A stretch of DNA of 39,305 nucleotides from Akkermansia muciniphila (lineage in GTDB: Bacteria > Verrucomicrobiota > Verrucomicrobiia > Verrucomicrobiales > V1-33): the NCBI GenBank assembly GCA_945900785.1, contig CAMDJM010000045.1, forward strand, positions 1-39,305. Direction: 5' to 3'. The translations under genes were made by a program, and so were the position numbers. Within the stretch, counting starts at the first letter, position 1. Each line of letters begins with the position of its first letter. This document shows, piece by piece, positions 1 through 9,092 of this stretch. The notes beneath the pieces were generated by a model. It saw nothing but the letters and a program-made list of their open reading frames with translations. It was not told the origin of the DNA and ran no database searches.

Positions 1-879
1 GGAGAAATACCTCCCCACGCCGCAAGCCACCGAAGCCGAAGTCCAGCAAGCCCTCGCCCGGCGACACCGCCGAAGGCAAATCGACATCGATTCCCGAAAG
101 CGACGAAATCCAGACACTTTAACGGATATTTTATAACACAGTAGAATTACCATGGCGGAAACCACGAGACCGGCCAAAACTCCGGCGCCAACCACGATCC
201 AGAAATGTTCCGGTCGGTCCGCGAGAGGACTATGAATTTCCATGCCGAAGACGCTGCAGACGGCGCTGAGGGGCAGGAATAGCGCGGCCAGAATGTTGAG
301 CCGGTGGGCACTGGCGGCCATGCGCGCGGCGCTCCCGGCCTGGGCTTCGGACTGACGGGCCACCGTGTAGTTCAGGCCAAACTGGGCGTCCTGCAATAGC
401 AACTCGGCGCTGCGTTCAATGGCAGCGGCGTGGTCCCGGAAGTTGATCAGTTCCCGGTCCTCCTTCACCATCTCCCGGGCCTGCTGGAAGGCCCGGTGCA
501 ATCCCCGCGAGGCCCGCAGCACCGGGGCCGCCGACTCCAGCAGTTGGTGATATTCCGTCGCCGTGGAGGCTTTGATTTCCGCATCCTCCAGTTCATGGAT
601 GCGTGCCTCGTAGGCGGTGAGAAACTCATTCAGGGCGGCAGGCCCCTCCGCGTTGCTCCCGCTGCCCCGCCAGACCCCATCCGGCGTGCGCAGAAAGAAA
701 ACCGGCTGGCGTTTCCGCTCAACGGCATCCGGCATCCGGTGCACGATGATCAGGAGGTGGCCATCCTCGAACATGGAGCGCTGCGGGCCGGCCTCCCGCC
801 CCAGCCGGCTGCGGATCGATTCGGGAATTTCCCAACTATTAGGCAAGGGCGAAACGGGCGGAGGAGAGGTTTGGCTCAT
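1..879 (-). CDS. CorA-like membrane protein, 3' end not resolved
   Basis: The frame runs from ATG at 879 to the window edge without a stop (293 codons). Residues 1 to about 250 read as a CorA-family protein: a soluble, mostly helical cytoplasmic part with a long coiled segment ('AREMVKEDRELINFRDH'), then two membrane spans near the C-terminus. The first span reads 'LNILAALFLPLSAVCSVFGME', split here by the usual pore motif position. CorA channels carry Gly-Met-Asn after the first span; here it is Gly-Met-Glu. Residues after about 253 are arginine- and cysteine-rich and antisense to a possible plus-strand gene, so the real end may lie near 120 or a frameshift may exist. The role (divalent cation transport) is inferred from the family; the altered motif makes the substrate uncertain. 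Confidence 0.6.
   Translation of the reverse strand, partial: MSQTSPPPVSPLPNSWEIPESIRSRLGREAGPQRSMFEDGHLLIIVHRMPDAVERKRQPVFFLRTPDGVWRGSGSNAEGPAALNEFLTAYEARIHELEDAEIKASTATEYHQLLESAAPVLRASRGLHRAFQQAREMVKEDRELINFRDHAAAIERSAELLLQDAQFGLNYTVARQSEAQAGSAARMAASAHRLNILAALFLPLSAVCSVFGMEIHSPLADRPEHFWIVVGAGVLAGLVVSAMVILLCYKISVKVSGFRRFRESMSICLRRCRRARACWTSASVACGVGRYFS
2..136 (+). CDS. C-terminal end of an unknown protein (partial)
   Basis: An open frame enters from the left edge and ends at TAA 134-136, giving 44 visible residues. The segment is charged and arginine-rich around 'ARRHRRRQIDID' and ends in 'DTLTDIL'. No domain is recognised. It is convergent with the CorA-like gene on the other strand, whose frame also stays open here, so at most one of the two is coding across bases 2-120. 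The composition of this plus-strand frame (balanced acidic and basic, ending at an AT-rich spot) looks more protein-like than the antisense frame. Confidence is limited by the small visible fraction. Confidence 0.35.
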   Translation, partial: EKYLPTPQATEAEVQQALARRHRRRQIDIDSRKRRNPDTLTDIL

Positions 880-1059
880 GTGCCTGGAGTGTCAGGGGAT
901 TTCTGCCGGGAGCAACTATAAATCCGGACGGGATTTCCATCCGGGAAGTCGCGCACGACCGTCCAAGCCGGTGCCTTGGATGGGTGAGCCATTCCCATCG
1001 CGCGGATGAACTGGGAGCCGCTCCACCGCAACCATTATTCCGGTCCGTTGGAGGGTGGC

Positions 1060-1463
1060 TCAGGGACGGCGCAGGCGGAAGAAGTTTTTCCCCAGGGCCG
1101 GAGGGGCGGTAGCGGCATCATAGCGGTTATTGGGACCGACGGTGGTGATGCCGGTGGTGATGGCCTGCCAAGGTCCGGTGAGGGAGGGGGAGGTTTCCAG
1201 AATGAGGGTAGGATCCCCCGCCGGCCATTCCAGACGGAGCACGGGCTGGCCTCCGGCACCGGTGGTGGAGAGACCGCTCAGGACGGGCGGGGCCGAGGCG
1301 GCGGGCACGCTGGCGGGGTTTCGCGGATCCGTCCCGGCAGCGGATTCCGCGTAGTTGGAGAAGCCGTCGCCATCGCTGTCTTCGGCGGGATTGGTGGTGC
1401 CAAAGGTCTTTTCCCACTGATCAAGGCCGGCAGGCTGCGGGCTGCAGATCCGCTTCTCTCCAG
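1060..1463 (-). pseudogene. 3' relic of a secreted protein (thrombospondin-3-like repeat plus C-terminal module)
   Basis: Directly after the dnaE stop, in a different frame, the sequence encodes a segment with a calcium-binding thrombospondin type 3-like motif ('EDSDGDGFSNYAE') and then the phylum-typical C-terminal module ('LTGPWQAIT' followed by the terminal 'NFFRLRRP'). The open frame continues upstream into dnaE, but that part is only the antisense-frame shadow of dnaE. There is no credible start codon, signal peptide or upstream domain. I read this as the surviving tail of a large extracellular protein whose 5' part was lost when it came to abut dnaE. Similarity begins around 1450. It could instead be a short expressed peptide, but no start or leader supports that. 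Confidence 0.5.
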
Positions 1464-4400
1464 CTACAGCCACGGAGCCAATTCGTCCAGTAACGCATCG
1501 GCAAGGTTGACGGAGAAACGTGGACTGGCGCTGATCTCGAGGCGAAGGCCATCCACATTCCGGCAACTCAGGATAAGCGGGGTGCGCCCCGGGTAGCGCA
1601 CCACAATGTCATGAATATTCTGAAGCTCGCTCACGGCATTCTGCATCACGTCGAGGCTGAGGACGATGGCCTTGGGGCCTGAATCCGCAATGGGTTGCCG
1701 GCTGTAGCTGCCGTTGCCACCACGGTTCATGTCAGGAGTGGCGGCCGCTTCCGCCGCGCTCCCCGGCAGCGGTTCCGGCAGGGGTTTGATTCCCTGGGCG
1801 ATGAGTTGCAGGGCGTCGCTGCGGTTGTCCTTTTCAATCTTGGCCACCATCTCGACGACGCTGCCTTTTTCGAGACCTTTGCCGAATTTTTCGTATTCCT
1901 CGCCCCACACCATCACTTCGCTGGAGCCGGTAAAGTCTTCCAGCCGCATGATGGCGAATTGCTTGCCGGTTTTGGTGTATTTTACGGTTATTTCACTGAT
2001 GATGCCGCCGAACTTTTGCTTCCCCTTCCGGTCCTTTTCCGGAATGTCGGAGATGAGCCCCAGCTTCCGGTAGGCCGGACTGGCCAGCGTGGCGCGCCAG
2101 CGGTCGAGGGGGTGACCGGACACGTAGAAGCCGAGCAGCTCCTTTTCATCGTCCAACATTTTGCCGGCGCTCCAGGGCTCTGCTTTCAGGGCCATGGGGT
2201 TGGCCGCAGGCGCGGGGGCCGCGTCGAGTTCCTCGCCGAATAGCGAAAATTGCCCGGCGGCTTTATCCCGCTGGGTGGAGGCTCCGGCGGCGATGGACTG
2301 ATCGATCCTGGCAAATAGCGACGCGCGGTCCTCACCGGTATAATCGAACGCGCCGGAGCGGATCAGGCCTTCCAGAATGCGCTTGTTGACGGCCCGGCCA
2401 TCCACGCGGCGGGCGAAGTCTTCAAGGCTCTTGAAGGGGCCGTTTTCATCCCGCTCCGCGAGCACCAAGCCGCAGGCGGCTTCACCTACACCCTTGATCG
2501 CGGCCAGACCATAACGCACGCCCCACTTCCCTTCCCCCACCGCTTCGGGCAGGAAATGGACGCCGCTTTGATTGGCGTGCGGCGGCAGGATGGTGATCCC
2601 CATGGCCTGAACTTCGCCGACAAAGATGGCGATTTTGTCGGTGTTGCTGATTTCATTGCTCAGCACGCCGCACATGAACTCCACAGGGTAGTTCGCCTTG
2701 AGCCAGGCGGTTTGATAGGTAACCAGACCGTAGGCAGCGGAGTGGGATTTGTTAAAGCCATAGCCGGCGAATTTTTCGAGCAGGTCGAAGATGTCATTCG
2801 CCCGCTGCTCTGGGATGTTATTGGTATCCGCGCAACCTTTGACGAAGATCCTGCGCTGCTGCGCCATCTTCTCCGGATCCTTCTTGCCCATGGCCCGCCG
2901 CAGCAGGTCCGCCGCGCCGAGGCTATACCCGGCCAGCAGGTTGGCCGCTTTTTGCACCTGCTCCTGGTAGATCAAAATCCCGAAGGTCTCCCGGCTGACA
3001 TCTTCCAGCAGTGGGTGGAGATACTCGACCTTTTGCTTGCCCTTCTTCCGGTCAATAAAGTCCGGAATGAGGTCCATCGGACCGGGGCGGTAGAGCGCGA
3101 TCAAGGCGATGATGTGGTCGATGTTCTCGACGCCAAAGTTTTTGCACAGGTTGGCCATGCCGCCGGACTCCAACTGGAACACGGCGATGGTGGCCCCCTT
3201 GCTCAGCAGCTCAAAACTCGGCGTGTCGTCCAGCGGGATTTTGGAAATGTTGAATCCGGCCGTGTGCCGGTGGATCAGCTTCACGGCGTCGTCGATAACA
3301 GTTAAGGTTTTCAGGCCGAGAAAGTCCATCTTCAGCATGCCCAGTTCCGTCAGGGGGCTCATCGCCAGCTGGGTCACGACTTCGTCTGCATTTCCCCGGG
3401 TGAGGGGGAGGAAATCGGATAGGTCCTGCGAGCCAATCACGATCCCGGCGGCGTGGATGCCGACGCCGCGGGTGAGGCCTTCGAGTTTTTCCGCAGTCTC
3501 ATACAGCCGGGCTACGGCAGGGTCGTTTTCGATCGCCGCCTTGAGGTCCTGGTTTTTCTTTTTGGCGGAGGTCAGGGTGATGCCGAGTTCAGCCGGGATC
3601 ATTTTGGCGACGCGGTCGGTATCGCCATAACTCATGCCGAGGACGCGGCCGCAGTCGCGGATCACGGATTTGGCGCCGAGCGTGCCGAAGGTGATAATGT
3701 GGCTGACGCAGCGCTCGCCGTATTTTTTCCTGACGTATTCGATGACCTCCGGGCGGCGGGTCTGACAGAAGTCGACATCGATATCGGGCGGACTAACCCG
3801 CTCCGGGTTGAGGAAGCGTTCAAAAATCAGACTGAAGCGCAGGGGGTCACAATCGGTGATCCCCAGGGCATAAGCGACCAGCGAACCAGCCGCCGAACCA
3901 CGGCCCGGACCGACCAGGATGCCATTGTCCTTGGCCCATTTGATAAAGTCCCACACAATGAGGAAGTAGCTGAGGAAGCCCATCTTCGTCATGATCTCCA
4001 TCTCGTAATTGAGGCGGGACTGCAGCTCCTCCGTGGCGGCGCGTTCGCCGAACCTGACTTCCAATCCCTCACGGCAGATGCGTTGGAAATACTCCTCGCG
4101 CGGGCTGCCATCCGGGGAGTCAAACTGCGGGTATTTTTCCGAGGAGGTGGAGTCCAGCTTGATATTGATATCGACCTTGTCCGCTATTTCGAGCGTGCTC
4201 CAGAGCGCCTGCGGGACGTGCTTGAAAAGCTTGATCATTTCCTTGGGCGTCTTGAAATAGACTTCCTCGGAATACTTCATGCGGTTTTCGTCAAAGACCA
4301 TCTTGCCCGTGCCGATGCAGATCATGACATCATGCGCAGCGTGGTCGGTGCGGTCGAGGAAATGGACATCATTGGCCGCCACCGGCTTGATGTTATACTC

Positions 4401-5015
4401 CCTGGACCATTCGAGCAGTTGGACGGTGCATTTCCGCTGGGCTTCGGCGACGTCACCGTTGATGTGGTCGTGCAGTTCCAGGTAAAAGTCATCGCCCCAG
4501 CGTTCCTTGAACCATTCGACCGTGCTGCGGGCGTGGTCGAGCTGGCCAGCGCGGATGGATTCGTTGATTTCGCTGTTCAGGCAGCCGGACAGGACGATCA
4601 GGCCTCCGCCATAGGTTTCAAGGTCCTTGCGGTCGGTGCGGGGCTTGTAGTATTGGCCATCAAGGTGAGCCCGGGAGACGAGCTTGGAGAGGTTTTGGAA
4701 GCCTGCGGCGTTTTTGGCCAGGACCGTCAGGTGATAGTTGTTTTTGAAGCCAGGGACTTCTTTCCGCAGTTCCTTTTCCTTCGGGGCGACATAAAGTTCA
4801 CAGCCGATGATCGGCTTGATTTTGGCCTTTTTGCAAGCCTGGTAGAAATCGATGCAGCCGTAGAGATTGCCATGGTCCGTCATGGCGACGGCGGGCATTT
4901 TGAGCTTGTTGGCCTTGGCGATCAAATCGTCAATCCGCACTGCCCCGTCCAACAGGGAATACTCGGTGTGGACGTGGAGGTGGACGAAGGAATCGGGTAA
5001 AGCGGGGGAAGCCAT
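1464..5015 (-). CDS. dnaE: DNA polymerase III subunit alpha
   Basis: Replicative polymerase catalytic subunit, about 1183 residues, the normal size for DnaE1. The N-terminal PHP domain starts with 'HLHVHTEYSLLDG'. The palm carries 'PGRGSAAGSLVAYALG' and the catalytic aspartates in 'PPDIDVDF'. The finger region and helix-hairpin-helix region follow, and near the C-terminus an OB fold reads 'KFGGIISEI' to 'EVMVWGEEYEKF'. I place the start at ATG 5015 ('MASPALPDSF'), because the 17 codons upstream of it show no conservation-like features. The start is preceded by a CCTCCC leader rather than a Shine-Dalgarno sequence. No frame disruption is visible. Confidence 0.96.
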   Translation of the reverse strand: MASPALPDSFVHLHVHTEYSLLDGAVRIDDLIAKANKLKMPAVAMTDHGNLYGCIDFYQACKKAKIKPIIGCELYVAPKEKELRKEVPGFKNNYHLTVLAKNAAGFQNLSKLVSRAHLDGQYYKPRTDRKDLETYGGGLIVLSGCLNSEINESIRAGQLDHARSTVEWFKERWGDDFYLELHDHINGDVAEAQRKCTVQLLEWSREYNIKPVAANDVHFLDRTDHAAHDVMICIGTGKMVFDENRMKYSEEVYFKTPKEMIKLFKHVPQALWSTLEIADKVDINIKLDSTSSEKYPQFDSPDGSPREEYFQRICREGLEVRFGERAATEELQSRLNYEMEIMTKMGFLSYFLIVWDFIKWAKDNGILVGPGRGSAAGSLVAYALGITDCDPLRFSLIFERFLNPERVSPPDIDVDFCQTRRPEVIEYVRKKYGERCVSHIITFGTLGAKSVIRDCGRVLGMSYGDTDRVAKMIPAELGITLTSAKKKNQDLKAAIENDPAVARLYETAEKLEGLTRGVGIHAAGIVIGSQDLSDFLPLTRGNADEVVTQLAMSPLTELGMLKMDFLGLKTLTVIDDAVKLIHRHTAGFNISKIPLDDTPSFELLSKGATIAVFQLESGGMANLCKNFGVENIDHIIALIALYRPGPMDLIPDFIDRKKGKQKVEYLHPLLEDVSRETFGILIYQEQVQKAANLLAGYSLGAADLLRRAMGKKDPEKMAQQRRIFVKGCADTNNIPEQRANDIFDLLEKFAGYGFNKSHSAAYGLVTYQTAWLKANYPVEFMCGVLSNEISNTDKIAIFVGEVQAMGITILPPHANQSGVHFLPEAVGEGKWGVRYGLAAIKGVGEAACGLVLAERDENGPFKSLEDFARRVDGRAVNKRILEGLIRSGAFDYTGEDRASLFARIDQSIAAGASTQRDKAAGQFSLFGEELDAAPAPAANPMALKAEPWSAGKMLDDEKELLGFYVSGHPLDRWRATLASPAYRKLGLISDIPEKDRKGKQKFGGIISEITVKYTKTGKQFAIMRLEDFTGSSEVMVWGEEYEKFGKGLEKGSVVEMVAKIEKDNRSDALQLIAQGIKPLPEPLPGSAAEAAATPDMNRGGNGSYSRQPIADSGPKAIVLSLDVMQNAVSELQNIHDIVVRYPGRTPLILSCRNVDGLRLEISASPRFSVNLADALLDELAPWL

Positions 5016-5140
5016 GGGAGGGATCAGCGTGGCGTATGACTCTACCGGCAGCAAGGGGGCCAGCAAAAAATACCCACGCCTCCCCTGCCCTCCGTGACTC
5101 TGGGCAAAGGCGCGCTCACCTGGCTCAGAGGCCCGGATTT

Positions 5141-5326
5141 TCAGGAGCCTGGACTTCCTTCCCTCAGGAATGCGAACTCCTCCAGACCGCGGGTAACCAC
5201 GCCACCCTCCAATTCCCCCCGGGCATCCGGAGTCATTAATTCAGCCATGACGGAGCCGTCATGCTCCAGCCAAAGACGGCGGAACCACTCAGCGGAAACA
5301 GACCGGGGAGAGGAACTATTTGACAT
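5141..5326 (-). pseudogene. Truncated SnoaL-like / ester-cyclase-like fragment
   Basis: Starting at ATG 5326 (TTG/GTG starts upstream are possible), 61 residues are encoded. The stretch 'AEWFRRLWLEHDGSVMAELM' followed by 'TPDARGELEGG' and 'RGLEEFAF' resembles the first third of SnoaL-like/NTF2-fold polyketide-cyclase proteins. Those are usually 130-150 residues and continue with a helix and several strands. Here the frame stops after 'REGSPGS', and none of the three downstream frames shows the missing strands. It is most likely a 3'-truncated relic; a genuine small protein is less likely. The family call rests on pattern recognition only. Confidence 0.4.
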
Positions 5327-5420
5327 AAATGGATAAATGAAAAGCAGGACCCCGGAAAAAGACAACGGACTGCCTGACTTGACAAATATCCCGGTGAAAA
5401 TAATCCCAGGCATTCCCCCC

Positions 5421-6686
5421 TCATGGAAACACCAGGCGGAAGAACCGCCGGCCGGATGGGCTGGCGATGGTGAGACGTTTCACCTGCCCGTCATCCAGCA
5501 CGCCGCTGGACGTCAGCCAGGGGCCGCTCAGGCCGGGGGCCTCCTGCAGTGTCCAGCCAATGGAAGGTGATGGCCATGAGACGGCGACCGCACCGCCCTC
5601 AGCCTTCGCGACAGACAGCTCCGGAGCTGCCGGAGCCGCAGCCACCGGCGCAAAGTCCACGCCGCGGAAGCCCGTATTCGGGGCTGCATTGGCCACCACT
5701 GTCAACGTGCCTGACAAGGTGCCGTCATAACCGGAAGCATCCGTCAGGGAAACCAGCCGGATGGAATTCGTTGCGTAAAGCCTGACACTGGTGCCCGACG
5801 CCTCACCCGTCAATCCACGGAGACTGGTCAATTCACCCGTGCCGGGCACATTGCCCCGGCCAGCCCAGCTCCCGGACACCAGGCAGAATTTCTGGATGCC
5901 ACCGGTCACTGCCGTTTCGTCCGCCACATACAGCGTATCAATACCAGCCACACCGGCATTCAGATCAAAAGCGGCAAATTGATACGGACTGGTCGCGGGA
6001 CCACCCGGGACCTGAACCATGGTATTTCCAGCGGTCCGGGGCAGCCCTGTGCCTACCGAAGAGAAACGGAAGGCACCACTGCTGGAACTTGCATAAAGCT
6101 GTCCCCCGAAAATATCGAGACTCCGGTTATTCGCACTGGTGGTCGAGACCGCTGTGGCCGCACCCGTGGAGCCAAGGGCAACATAAATCACCCCGCTATT
6201 GCCCCCGCAAAGCCAGGCTCCGGAACCGTTATCGCTGACGGCACTGCGGATATTTTGTCCCGAAAAGGCGGTCACTGTCGTCCGGGTGTCCACATTGCCA
6301 TTCACGTCCAGAAACCCGACCACCCGGTTCACCGTTAGGCTTGCCGTGCCCGCCACAGAGACCGTCGCCAGATCCGCATCATACCCCGTCACTGTCAAAA
6401 ACCGCCGGTCCGCTGAGCGCTGGAGGGAGCCTTCCGAATTGGCGGTGCCGCTGGCCGTCAGCCTGCGGTTTTGACCATTCACACTGGTGGGCATGGCGAT
6501 GCTTTGGACCAGGGTGCCGCTTGGTGAATATTCATCCAAAAAGACCGCCGTGGCGGAAGAAAGCAGCCCCCCAGAACCGCTGCCCACCCGGTAAATCACC
6601 AGATTCCCACTGGTAAACGGAGCCGCCTGTGACAGCACCGGCCACTGAGCCAACATGACTCCCCAAAGCATGGATCGAATTTTCAT
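5421..6686 (-). CDS. Secreted protein of unknown function with C-terminal module
   Basis: 421 residues. The N-terminus is a signal peptide (basic start, hydrophobic 'MLWGVMLAQWPVLSQAAP', likely cleavage after Ala). The body is rich in Gly, Ser, Thr and Val, with repeating strand-like segments such as 'YLTVTGYD', 'IYVALGSTGAAT', 'LDIFGGQLYASSS' and 'DTLYVADETA', consistent with a beta-propeller or beta-helix. The last about 70 residues form the C-terminal module: 'WTLQEAPGLSGPW' and the terminal 'RRFFRLVFP', also seen in the relic at 1060-1463 and, in altered form, in the Rieske protein at 29517. The exported location is well supported; the function is unknown. No neighbour suggests a pathway. 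Confidence 0.85.
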   Translation of the reverse strand: MKIRSMLWGVMLAQWPVLSQAAPFTSGNLVIYRVGSGSGGLLSSATAVFLDEYSPSGTLVQSIAMPTSVNGQNRRLTASGTANSEGSLQRSADRRFLTVTGYDADLATVSVAGTASLTVNRVVGFLDVNGNVDTRTTVTAFSGQNIRSAVSDNGSGAWLCGGNSGVIYVALGSTGAATAVSTTSANNRSLDIFGGQLYASSSSGAFRFSSVGTGLPRTAGNTMVQVPGGPATSPYQFAAFDLNAGVAGIDTLYVADETAVTGGIQKFCLVSGSWAGRGNVPGTGELTSLRGLTGEASGTSVRLYATNSIRLVSLTDASGYDGTLSGTLTVVANAAPNTGFRGVDFAPVAAAPAAPELSVAKAEGGAVAVSWPSPSIGWTLQEAPGLSGPWLTSSGVLDDGQVKRLTIASPSGRRFFRLVFP

Positions 6687-6885
6687 AGCAGATAATGGAA
6701 CTTGGAATCCCCCATCCCTGGATGGAAAGCGCCCAACTTACCACCTTCAGCAGATCCTCCTTCCGCACCAAGTTTTCATTTCCAACTATTCCGTCACAAC
6801 CAGCCTGGTTATTTGAATCCTTAGTAATGTAGTTTGGATTAGAAGGAATTCGGAACAAGAAACATTCAGGAGCGTGGAGCATGGA

Positions 6886-8151
6886 CTATTGAGGAACTTC
6901 GGCGGCCCCGCGTGCCTTCTTTTTTCGTTCCTTCCCGTCCTGATCTTCCTCATCTTCTCCTCTACCATAGCCTTCCACCGTGACCGTGATGATGGAGGGG
7001 ATGGTTTGGATAAGAGCAGCTTCAGGTTTCGCAGGGGCAGCCTTGGTAGCGCCCGCAGCGGCATTTCCAGCTCCGGCGGTGTTCCCGGCGGTGGTCAAGC
7101 CTCCGACATTGGGGGTGGTGACCGTGGTGGTGGGCGTGCCTGCACTGGATCCGCTGACAATGATGTTTCCGGCATTGAGGACCTGGGTGGCGGCGATAGT
7201 TAGGTTCCCTGAAGAGCGGATGCCGGCATCGCCTGCATCCACCACGCCGACGGGGGCAATGAGGTCGACATTGCCCGGCGCAACTCCGGCCACGGTGGCC
7301 AGCACGCCGATACCACCGCCCGTGGCCAGACCGGCCAGGTCGGTCTGCACCGCGCCACTTTGCGGATCGATCAGGACCCGGGTGGGCGGAGCACTCTTCA
7401 CCGTCTTGGAGGAGCTGCCGGCGGCAATGTTCCCTTCGGACGACCAGATGATTTGATTGCCACCCCGCAGGGTGAAAATCCGTCCGATGCCGACACCGAC
7501 ATCCCCCTTGGTGAAGATGGAAATGTTGCCACCGCTCTCAGTAACGATGCCGGGCGGGGCCAGAGGATTGTCAATGGTGGTATTGGCCAGGGTGAGGCCG
7601 CCACCGGGAGCGATCAGGCTGATATTGCCGCCATTGCGGGTGCGGATGTCGCGGCCACGGGTGAGGATGTCGCCCGTGCCATTGTCCGGGAAGAGGACGC
7701 TGATGGCTGCAAAGCCATCGGCATAGCCACCGCTGGTCGGCGTGCCATTGGCGGTGCCTGCATTGCTGCGTCCGGCATCACGCAGGATGCGGTAGAACAC
7801 TTCCAAAGCGATCTGCTTTTGTTCCTCATCTCCCAATGCATCAAAGGACCTGCCGCCCATCTCTGCAGTTAGCTCAGAGAGATACTGGGGTCCTTTGCCT
7901 CCCTGCACGTAGGTATTGATAAAACTATCAAAATCGAGCGAACTGGATCCAAGCCCGGTGGAAGCACCGAGGCCCGCCGCTGCGATGATGTTGGCTCCTT
8001 CGAAGCTGAGATACGGATTGCGGGCATTCCCGATGCTGGTGAGGCCCACCCCCGTGCCATCCGCACTGCCCGCCACGGTGCCGAGGTCGAGCGTGCGGCC
8101 TGCCAGGACCTGGAGGGAGCCAGGGCCGGGGTCGCTTGAATTTTCCCTAAA
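6886..8151 (-). pseudogene. 5'-truncated filamentous-haemagglutinin-type adhesin (C-terminal part)
   Basis: The frame is open from just after an in-frame TAA at 8152-8154 to the stop at 6886. It has no ATG at the expected place; the first GTG is at 8076. Before that GTG the frame already reads adhesin-like sequence ('LQVLAGRTLDLG'). Downstream are features of the C-terminal domain of FHA-like outer-surface proteins: 'LTRGRDIRTRNGGNISLIAP', 'GDVGVGIGRIFTLRGGN', 'GNIAAGSSSKT' and a charged tail. Such proteins are normally thousands of residues long with a signal peptide. Here AT-rich non-coding sequence starts immediately upstream (8155-8395), so only about 420 residues remain. The gene is very probably non-functional. 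Confidence 0.7.
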
Positions 8152-8395
8152 TTACCATTGCTTCAATTGACATTTCATCAATATGAATTTAGTCACTCAC
8201 GCCCTCTAAAACCAGCCGTCAATACGTTTTTCAGGAAAACTCAAACTTTTTTCCAAAATTGCGCTTCCGGCAGCAAACCAAGAGGCAAAACATAGTAGAA
8301 GGTAGAGCGCTGGCAAATCCATGCCGGGAAAACGACGGGGCGCTCCATGATTTCCTACTTGCCAAGTGGACATTGCGCCCTCATGCTCGATTTAA

Positions 8396-8980
8396 ATGAG
8401 ACTTACAAAACGAGGAGAATACGCTCTGCGAACGCTGATCCGATTGGGCGTGGCCCACCGGTCTGGCGCAGAGGTTGTTTCCGTTTCACGATTGGCGGAG
8501 ATGGAGCGTATTCCGGCGAAATTCCTGGAAAACATTCTGGCTGATTTGAAAGGTGAGGGATATGTGGAAGGGGTGCGCGGCAAGCTGGGTGGCGCAAAAC
8601 TGTTGTGCGATCCCACGGCGACCAAAATGGGCGAGCTGATTCGTTTTCTTGATGGCAAGCTGGCCCCGATCGGCTGTGCCAGTGAAACCGCTTATGAGCC
8701 CTGCTCCTGTCCTGACCCCGACCATTGCGGACTGCGGATGATCATGATCGACGTGCGCAATGCCATCGCTGGCATCCTGGACCGGTATTCCCTGGCAGAT
8801 GTGATCTCGGTGACGATGCGGAAAATGGAACGGGATGGACTGATGCCGGTGCTGGCCCCTGCGGCTGCAGTAGCGAAGGCCAAACCAAAACTTACCCCCC
8901 CGGCCCACGCCCGGTTTGCCAAACCCGGCGATGGCTTCCTCGCCGGGTTGATGCAGGATCTGGGAACTACGAAGCACTGA
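8396..8980 (+). CDS. Rrf2-family transcriptional regulator
   Basis: 194 residues. The N-terminal winged helix is typical of Rrf2 proteins ('MRLTKRGEYALRTLI', then 'RIPAKFLENILADLK' and 'GVRGKLGGAKLL'). Four cysteines, C94, C103, C105 and C111, lie in the dimerisation region where IscR and NsrR bind an Fe-S cluster. The spacing is not that of IscR (three Cys, X5/X5). A low-complexity Ala/Pro/Lys tail of about 40 residues follows. It is upstream of and codirectional with an ABC importer of the sulfonate/nitrate/taurine class, so it probably controls that uptake in response to sulfur, iron-sulfur or redox state. That link is inference from position. The start codon is preceded by AT-rich 'CTCGATTTAA' with no ribosome-binding site. 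Confidence 0.88.
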   Translation: MRLTKRGEYALRTLIRLGVAHRSGAEVVSVSRLAEMERIPAKFLENILADLKGEGYVEGVRGKLGGAKLLCDPTATKMGELIRFLDGKLAPIGCASETAYEPCSCPDPDHCGLRMIMIDVRNAIAGILDRYSLADVISVTMRKMERDGLMPVLAPAAAVAKAKPKLTPPAHARFAKPGDGFLAGLMQDLGTTKH

Positions 8981-9051
8981 ATCATTGCCATGGATTACTG
9001 GACCACCAGATCCTGATAACAACGAAATATTCCAACCATGAGCGCCACAGA

Positions 9052-9082
9052 CTGAACTTCCGGATGCTGGCTCCTATATAAC
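9052..9082 (+). promoter_or_regulatory. Possible promoter of the ABC importer operon
   Basis: A TATATAAC stretch at 9075-9082 lies about 10 bases before the start codon of the binding protein, with a weak -35 like element (CTGAAC, 9052-9057) 17 bases upstream. An interrupted hairpin (GGAT..CTGG / CCAG-ATCC, 8992-9013) lies further upstream and could be an operator for the preceding Rrf2 regulator. Both are by-eye assignments. Confidence 0.25.
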
Positions 9083-9092
9083 ATTCCACACC

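Noticed and set aside
3453-5000. 515-codon open frame on the plus strand
   Set aside because: It lies wholly antisense to dnaE, whose motifs are intact, and is a codon-composition shadow.
6532-6882. 116-codon frame upstream of the secreted protein
   Set aside because: Most of it overlaps the signal peptide region of the real gene in another frame; the rest is Cys/Asn-rich and unlike coding sequence here.
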